From contig NC_088316.1 in assembly GCF_910592395.1 (NCBI RefSeq), positions 4,652,001-4,716,000 of the forward strand: 64,000 bases of DNA, given 5' to 3'. The notes under the pieces are model-generated. The model had not been told where the DNA came from and ran no database searches. It saw only the letters and a program-made list of their open reading frames with translations. Positions 57,691 to 64,000 of the stretch are shown here, one piece after another. Both the position numbers and the translations under genes were made by a program. Within the stretch, counting starts at the first letter, position 1, and each line of letters begins with the position of its first letter. The DNA comes from Lineus longissimus (Eukaryota; Nemertea; Pilidiophora; Heteronemertea; Lineidae).

Positions 57691-57845
57691 CAGTAGAACC
57701 TGCCTTAGCGGGCACCTCTCTATTACGGACACCCACTACTTTGGGTCCCTTCAATTTGACCTCTCTACAGGACACTTCTCTATAAAGAACAGCTCTAGTC
57801 AATCACAAGGGTGTTCTTAACCATGATAGCAGAGAGATTCTAATG
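57691..57845. mobile_element. 155 bp MITE, CAGTAGAACC family, TA flanks
   Basis: The left end is TA|CAGTAGAACCTGCCTTAG and the right end (other strand) is TA|CATTAGAATCTCTCTGC. The interior contains ACCTCTCTATTACGGACACC and TTTGACCTCTCTACAGGACA, as in the copy at 35896-36072. Older than that copy. Confidence 0.8.
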
Positions 57846-58615
57846 TAATTGTGATTGTGAAACCTGAGAAGAAAGAGGACTAATACAACCTTTATTAGCG
57901 TCTCGAGACTTTAAATGTTCTTGCTGAGGATCCACTTGAAGCATCAAGGTGGAGTGACACTAAAGTTTTTATGTCTGTATGATTCATTTTCTCAGAGTAA
58001 GACAAGCTTAAATTAGCAATTTTTAAAGCTTTCTCACTGCAGTTTTGCAATTGAATGGTCAAGATGTTAGGTTCACCGCGTGGCTGCTGTGCCTTATTAA
58101 CAAAGAAGCAACGGTATCAATATTCATGGCACAAATCTAAAGCTGTACTTGTTGTGTTGCATTCCATACTTTGTGGCTTTGCCACCATATCATAATGCAC
58201 CTGTTTTGAGACAATGGCAAGGTCACTTATTATAATGAGCTACCACCTCTGTCAATCCCAGCTCAAAAGACCCATTAGCATTTTTAATGGTTGAGAACAT
58301 TTTCCCCAAGTAGAAAAGTGGAAAGTACAAAGTAGAAAAGTGGACAAGAAACTGGCGATCTGGCTGTCCTCACCTCTAATGAACACCTGAGATGATTAGC
58401 CAGACATGTTCACCACATCTTGGAATTATTGGGAAGTCAACTTACCCGTCTTCTCGCTCACAGTCAGCAAATATTCTGTTCGGGGACGGTGTTGGATAAT
58501 GTGTCGCCATTTTTACGGTCTGATGTTGCTGACAACTACGAATTACATGTATATTACGAATGTTATGATATTGATCATATAGATAATGGAAATGCCAAAA
58601 TGAATGAGATCATGC
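57846..58615. other. non-coding stretch
   Basis: Nothing recognised. Confidence 0.4.
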
Positions 58616-58891
58616 CTACCAAGACGTGTTGTCTTTGATGCTGAGACCGAGTGGCGACATGGTGCGCAAGCGGTTGATCCAGTACGATTCTCTGCTGAGT
58701 CTGGTGGATTTGGAAAGTGGTGCCTCTGGTGGGGCATGCATGAATTCCAGTACTGTGATGTTTGTCCCAAAGTCCCTGGTTGGGGGTTTTCGGAAGACAT
58801 CGATCGTCTCGCCCGTGCTTTTGTGGCTGGGAGGAGAGCGGGGGCTCTGTTGTTGCTGGAGATTGTTGTCCTCAATGCCAGGTGACGTCAT
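58616..58891 (-). pseudogene. remnant of a retroelement GIY-YIG-like C-terminus
   Basis: The minus-strand frame ends TRLSRESYWINRLRTMSPLG followed by LSIKD and a stop. RExYWIxxLxTxxPxGLN is the characteristic end of GIY-YIG-bearing reverse-transcriptase ORFs such as Penelope-like elements. The preceding TNITVLEFM strand fits the same domain. The upstream part (QQQQ, SHKS) has no RT, so the fragment is truncated. Plus-strand frames across it are shadows. Confidence 0.45.
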
Positions 58892-61440
58892 GGGTTAACC
58901 CTACATCACCAAATCCATTGGTGACGTTGCAACATGTCAGGATATTGCAACGGTAAAGAGACAGTATTGATGCCACGTTCAATCACAACGGTCTAAATTA
59001 TGGACAAGGAGGGTCAGAGACCCCTCGATCCACATATTGATCTTATAAGGTGACCATTGAAATTGGCATCCACATTGTTCTAAAAGTGTTCCAAGTGCTT
59101 TAGGATTTCTAGTTCAAGCCAAATTAGTGGTGCCTTTGGCCAACTCTAAAATTAGTGGCCGCAGTAACCATGGCAAGGTTTTTTCAACCTTTTCAGTATA
59201 TGATGTCAGGTGACATAATAATCTGCTAGAGATGATGAGTAACAAATAATACTGGAATCAATTCATGCAAAATCATTCATAACTATCAAGACAAATTCCT
59301 TCGATCGCCATCAACCAACCAGCCAGTCATAAGTGCAAGGCAATCCTGATTGTGGCCACAAGTGCCAAAGCAGTTGGTTTAGTCAATGACCAGTTAGAGA
59401 GACTGGCACTGCTTGACATTTTTTTCCGTTATGATTCAATGATGCATAAGGAGGCTCAAATGGCTGGAAAGCATTCAGCGAGCAAGTAAATGAGTTTTGC
59501 GGCTAAAGTAGGTTTTCTTGGACACTTCATCGATTGCCAATCAATGGCTGAGGTGGGTTGAGTGACTCACGAATCACTACCAGCGAACTGATCGTTTCTG
59601 TGGCCAGCTGTGGCCATAAGCTTAATACCCGTGTCCTTCAACAATCCATGCCTTGGGGTCCAATAAATTGCTGACTCGACACAAATTTTCCAAAGAAAAA
59701 ACCTTTGCTTCTGGTTCACACACTCAAACAAATATTCCTGTTGATAAAAAAGAATCCATGATGGGCTCATGGTAGAATCTAGGATGATTACCACAAGTCA
59801 CATTGCACATCAGATTTCCCACCATAGTTTCTTTGATGGGGCATCATAAATCCTATGATGTGATTTCCGTAATAGATTCTATAATCGTAGGTGCTATCAT
59901 AACAATCTCCAAAATTCTAGCAAACCAGGAATTGAACTGGACCGTAATTTAGTTTGAATGACTCTGAAAAACACAAAACCATTTACTTTGCCCTCATCTG
60001 ACTCCTCACAAAGACTGCCTGCCACAACATTTCTTGACCAGGATCTTAGCTGCGGGGACATGACAAATTGCTGACTCGCCTATTATTGACCACATTATAT
60101 GTCACAAATCCTGTATCCTATAGAGTGCTGCGTCCTTGAACATATCATGTCTCAGCCTGTTTGACCTTAGGCAATTATTTTGCCCTTTTTTGCACTTACA
60201 TGTACGACCTGGATTATAAAAAAAGACCCACGACAAGGAAATTCAGACTGTGGACTGAAATATAGACGTAAGACAATGTTTGTTCATAATCTGCTTCATA
60301 ACTCTTTCCAACAGTTACAAATCATGAGCATTCAAGGGTAAAACTTGAGAATAAGAAATTTTGGTTTTCGATATGAAACCGACTTCCGCAGGACCGCAAG
60401 TTCTCCAAACGGAATCATTGAAAAATCTTTGAACTACAATGATTGATGAGTGATAAATGAGTGATAAACTGATTGCTCCTCTGCAAGTAAAACTTACATA
60501 AATTGCCAGGTTTGATTTTGACTGTAGGTTGCAGCGATCACCAACTCTTGTTGCTGGTGCCTGCGATATCCACTGTAAACAAGAGATTTTTGTTGCAGGT
60601 GACAGCGACAAAAGTTGTCTGCAAGGTGCCTTAAGGCACCACGCTAAGGAACACTACATATTGCCTTAGGTTTATTAATATAAACAAAATCATGCATTAT
60701 TGTATAATGCAACATGCAATGATGCATGTAAGGGAATGGAACATATTGGTTTCAAAATGCAAAAATGATGTTTTTACATTTTCTGCTGAATGGAGCTGGG
60801 TTGCCAAGTGCAAATATTATCAGAATGAAGAATGAACATCGCGATGAAACATGCAACCAGTAAATTATCAGCGGGAGATATGCTGCGGTCATTTTTCTTT
60901 CAAAAGCAGCGAAAGTTCACGCTTTTGTCAATGCTTTTACGCAGAATGTTTGCACTGATTCTTAACATGCGACGCATGCGCTATTAGCAATGCAATCCAC
61001 TTCACATGTTCCATTACTTTTCAGCGACTATGCCTTTGTGACTTCGCACCAAAACCGTTTCCACTTGCGGTTTTCTAAACGAGTTTCTCGCACAGGAATG
61101 CAATAATTTGAATAGTTTGCTGCAGCATCGATGCACATTACATATCGATGAAGGAAACACTTATGCAATATTCTGTCGATCATGAAAGCAATTTGCGTGT
61201 TGCAGCAAGGACGCATACCGCGACTGCAACATGTAAACTCAATCAGCCGTGCATCTGAGCGCTGCGGGGAAATTGTCTGGCTGCATTGATGACAGGCAAT
61301 TGCATTCCTGTTCTATTCCAAGTGATGATGCCACTTCATCAGGTTGCATATTCAAGACTTTTTTTTCATTTCTTGGCGGTTACTGTAAGCCGCAAAATAT
61401 CTGTGCATGTTTCTTTCTAATTTACAAAAAGTTCTAAAAA
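58892..61440. other. non-coding stretch
   Basis: Nothing recognised. GC is slightly higher with scattered CpG around 60900-61330, but no exon can be supported. Confidence 0.4.
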
Positions 61441-61585
61441 ATGGCCAGGGCCATTGTGCTCACCTCATGTGGAGGAAAGATGGATAAAGAGCATGGTCTT
61501 GTGTCATGTAGTGTTAGGTTTGATGTAGGTCCAAGCAATCACAATTTCCCCCAAAATGGCCAATTTACAGTACATTCGACCTCTG

Positions 61586-61605
61586 TGACCTTGAAAAGTA
61601 GGTCA
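61586..61605. promoter_or_regulatory. TGACCT-N8-AGGTCA everted repeat, unit 1
   Basis: Half-sites at 61586-61591 and 61600-61605 with spacer TGAAAAGT. A third TGACCT-like half-site (CGACCT) lies 9 bp upstream. Confidence 0.4.
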
Positions 61606-61899
61606 AATCAAAGAAGACCCGGGTGACACATTGAATGGTTGTTAGAATTAGATGTCCCTATGATATAAAATTGGTGCCAATCAGGCAAGTCATTACTAGG
61701 AATAATGGCATTTTGAAGAATTTAGGATTTGGCCCCCTCCCTGGAGGCCAAACGGCAAATCAGATCGCACCAAACTTCGGTACCTGAGATCACCTGACCA
61801 AGGGGTACATGTGTACTTAATTTGTGATCAATAGTCATTGCAGTTAAGAAACGTGCCATAGTTACGGCCTGACGGCGAATTTACGCCATTTGACCTCTG

Positions 61900-61919
61900 T
61901 GACCTTGACAAGAAGGTCA
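61900..61919. promoter_or_regulatory. TGACCT-N8-AGGTCA everted repeat, unit 2
   Basis: Half-sites at 61900-61905 and 61914-61919 with spacer TGACAAGA. The spacer has changed while both hexamers are intact. Confidence 0.4.
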
Positions 61920-62200
61920 AATTAAAAACCTGTGTGACATATACTGTATGGTGGTTAGATGTACCCATGATATCAAATTGGTGGCAATCGGGCAAGAAGT
62001 TAAGGAATAATCACATTTTTAAGGTTTTTGGATTTTGCCCCCTGGTGGTCAAGTGGTGAATCATATTGGACCAAACTTCGGTCCCTGAGATCACCTGACT
62101 AAGGGGTAAATGTGTACCAAATTTGGTATCAATAGTCATTACAGTTTAGAAACGTGCCATCGTTACATCCTAACGGCCAATTTACACCATTTGACCTCTG

Positions 62201-62220
62201 TGACCTTGAAAAGGAGGTCA
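62201..62220. promoter_or_regulatory. TGACCT-N8-AGGTCA everted repeat, unit 3
   Basis: Half-sites at 62201-62206 and 62215-62220 with spacer TGAAAAGG. Confidence 0.4.
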
Positions 62221-62465
62221 AATCAAAAACCCGGACGATATATGATGCACCTTTGCTAGAAGTACCTACCATATTTTTTTCAAAATTTCCTGACTACTAT
62301 TAAGGGAGATATTGCATATTTTCACTTTTAACGTTTGGCTCCCTGGTGGCCAAACCATGTAACGAATCGGACCGAAACTTGGTCTCCCAGGTGTCATTAC
62401 ATAAGGGTACATGTGTACTAAGTTTCAACTCAATAGCTCTAACAGTTACGAAACGTGCCCTGCTA

Positions 62466-62485
62466 ACGGACGACGGACGACGACG

Positions 62486-62541
<56 letters not shown>

Positions 62542-62552
62542 ACGACGGACGC
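62466..62552 (+). repeat. (GAC)n microsatellite
   Basis: A near-uniform GAC/ACG trinucleotide tract with GGAC interruptions at both ends. In one frame it would read poly-Asp and in another poly-Thr; neither is a gene. Confidence 0.97.
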
Positions 62553-62594
62553 CACGGTATGGGATAAGCTCACCTCTGCTAAGAGGTGAGCTAA

Positions 62595-63555
62595 AAAGAA
62601 GACAAAAATTCTTCATTTTGACATATTATGGAATTCCTTTCAAAAAATAAAATTCATATTTTTTCGAAAATTAAAGTTAGAGTATTTTAATTTGCCGAGT
62701 CCACAAAAAAATAAAACGCCTACAAAATTGGCAGTTTTCAGTAAATCATTTTAGTGAAAGCGTTGGCAAGGATGAATTAACGCTACATTTAAAATCCCAA
62801 CAAACTGGCTGTTCCCGTCTATATAATCAATGAAATCAATCAAAATGGGGGTATTAATAGTGCCAGTATCCACTTACTTGATCAGTGACACTTTACATCA
62901 ATTATATCGAGCAAAAAGAAGACAAGGGTGCTGGTCAGCATCCGCTGATTGGGAGTCGGTTCCACAGCTTGGGATCGATGCAAGAAAAGACTCTGTCTCC
63001 GAAAAACACCAACCTAGCTCTTAGCTGGACCAAAAGCAACCCACCTGAGCATCTTAAAGTGTAGGTGGGTTGCTTAACCTGCAAAAGTGTTGGAAACATG
63101 CACCGTGGCTGTAAAACACTCAAAAACTAAAGCGCAATTTAAATTGCTGCTACTTGGGATTCAAACAACAATTGCTTGTTTGCAGTAGTCATCACAGATG
63201 TAACTGTTAACAGAATTGTTGATCGCAACAATCTGTGATCGATATCAAACCCAGCAATTACCGCAGACAACAGATCTTTTGGCACACATTAGGCAGCATT
63301 TTTTGATGTGTTGGATTATGAATCCCCCTGGGGCCATTTTCTGGAAAATGGAAAAAAATAAAGGTCTCGAGGACTGTTTTTGACACACTTTTTTTACCTC
63401 CCTGATCATAAAATATAGAGAAATGAAAAAACGACCAATTACAACCATTTTTTGGGGGTCCCTCTGTATGATATGAATTGATAAAAAACAAGTGTTTTTA
63501 GTTTCAAAGTGGCTATTCTTACGGTACAATAACAATAAAAATTCCAGCAATTTTA
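62595..63555. other. non-coding stretch
   Basis: A short inverted repeat is visible at about 63035-63075 (AGCAACCCACCTGAGC...TAGGTGGGTTGCT). Minus-strand frames at 63245-63550 are not recognised. Confidence 0.4.
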
Positions 63556-63671
63556 GGGATTAAACTGAGGATTAGGGGACAAGGATTAGTGTTAGGGAAG
63601 GGTTAAGGAGGGGTTAGTGTTAGGAGTAAGGGACAGGGTCTGGGTTAGGTTTGGGGTAGGATTAAGGCTAA
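63556..63671 (+). repeat. degenerate interstitial telomere-like (GGGTTAG)-type repeats
   Basis: A run of G-rich words such as GGATTAGGGGACAAGGATTAG, GTGTTAGGGAAGGGTTAAGG, GGTTAGTGTTAGG and CTGGGTTAGGTTTGGGGTAGG is consistent with mutated TTAGGG-like repeats. No intact long array remains. Confidence 0.65.
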
Positions 63672-64000
63672 AAAAAAATTATCGCCGTAAGACTAGCCAG
63701 TTGTTCACATGTAAAATGCATTAGAGACTGCCGTAATAATAGCCACAGTCTTTTATTTCATTTCCCCTTCCCCACATCAATTTTGAGTGTGATAGAATTT
63801 TTTCTTATTCCCGCCCCACATGGGTTTTGAGATTGAAGAAAAAAATATTTTTCATTTTTATTCCTGCTCCACCTACATAGCATCCTCGGCACCCAGTGGT
63901 TTTCCATATGCTCCAGCTCTCGCTATTACAAACCCCTGGGGAAATCCATGCCCTTCAGACGGACTGTAGCGGTAGAAAAAAAAGCGCCCAATCAGAGCGT
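63672..64000. other. non-coding end of window
   Basis: Nothing recognised. Short A- and T-rich tracts only. Confidence 0.4.

Larger units (their letters stand above)
61441..62594 (+). mobile_element. hairpin-ended dispersed repeat, copy with three tandem core units
   Basis: The 5' end is ATGGCCAGGGCCATTGTGCT then CACCTCATG. Three core units of about 300-314 bp follow, with GACCTCTGTGACCTTG at 61578, 61892 and 62193; units share CTGAGATCACCTGACC, GGGGTACATGTGTAC and GTTAAGAAACGTGCCA. Then comes a (GAC)n tract (62466-62552), and a terminal hairpin AGCTCACCTCT/AGAGGTGAGCT ends in TAAAAA. GCTCACCTC near the 5' end is the inverse of the 3' stem. Non-coding. Confidence 0.75.

Noticed and set aside
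58604-58898. Two long plus-strand frames
   Set aside because: They are shadows of the minus-strand GIY-YIG-like remnant.
62346-62650. Poly-Asp and poly-Thr open frames
   Set aside because: They are translations of the (GAC)n microsatellite within a non-coding repeat.

Overview
The window looks like nuclear DNA of an animal, most likely a marine invertebrate and tentatively a lophotrochozoan such as a bivalve or brachiopod. It is AT-rich and exon-poor, shows no operon structure, and is dominated by mobile elements: a DIRS-type tyrosine-recombinase retrotransposon, a CR1/Jockey-type LINE, pogo-like transposase DNA, several MITEs, tRNA-like SINE relics, and hairpin-ended dispersed repeats of a kind I associate with bivalve genomes. 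The species guess rests on repeat style only and is weak.

Layout. 1-913: 5' part of a pogo/Tigger-like DNA transposon (transposase on the minus strand, running off the left edge). 1400-7620 and 18006-20945: two copies of a direct segmental duplication. Each carries a short secreted-looking ORF, and copy A has gained insertions whose empty sites survive in copy B. 7878-14446: an essentially complete 6.6 kb DIRS-like retrotransposon on the minus strand, with inverted terminal repeats, gag, RT-RNase H-Dam-like, tyrosine recombinase and an internal complementary region that reproduces the circle junction. It sits about 65 bp downstream of the stop codon of an unrecognised coding region (14511-15660, minus). 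16554-16914: a broken coding remnant. 22321-23338: a 1 kb TA-flanked terminal-inverted-repeat element. Three smaller elements with similar ends lie at 35896, 39318 and 57691. 24900-27600: stacked tandem duplications. 39690-42232: a 5'-truncated LINE with an intact 742-codon RT ORF. 42233-61440: mostly non-coding DNA with SINE-like relics, tandem duplications, a LINE tail (50963-51180), a GIY-YIG-like remnant (58616-58891) and one possible exon (48029-48232). 61441-62594: a hairpin-ended repeat with three ~300 bp tandem units, each carrying the same TGACCT-N8-AGGTCA everted repeat. 63556-63671: degenerate telomere-like repeats.

Only the mobile-element genes can be named with confidence. The DIRS genes form one replication unit: Gag packages, RT/RNase H copies, the terminal repeats and internal complementary region allow a circle to close, and the tyrosine recombinase reinserts it. 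No host gene could be assembled. The two host-like coding stretches (14511-15660 and the duplicated signal-peptide ORF) look like isolated terminal exons or decaying gene copies.
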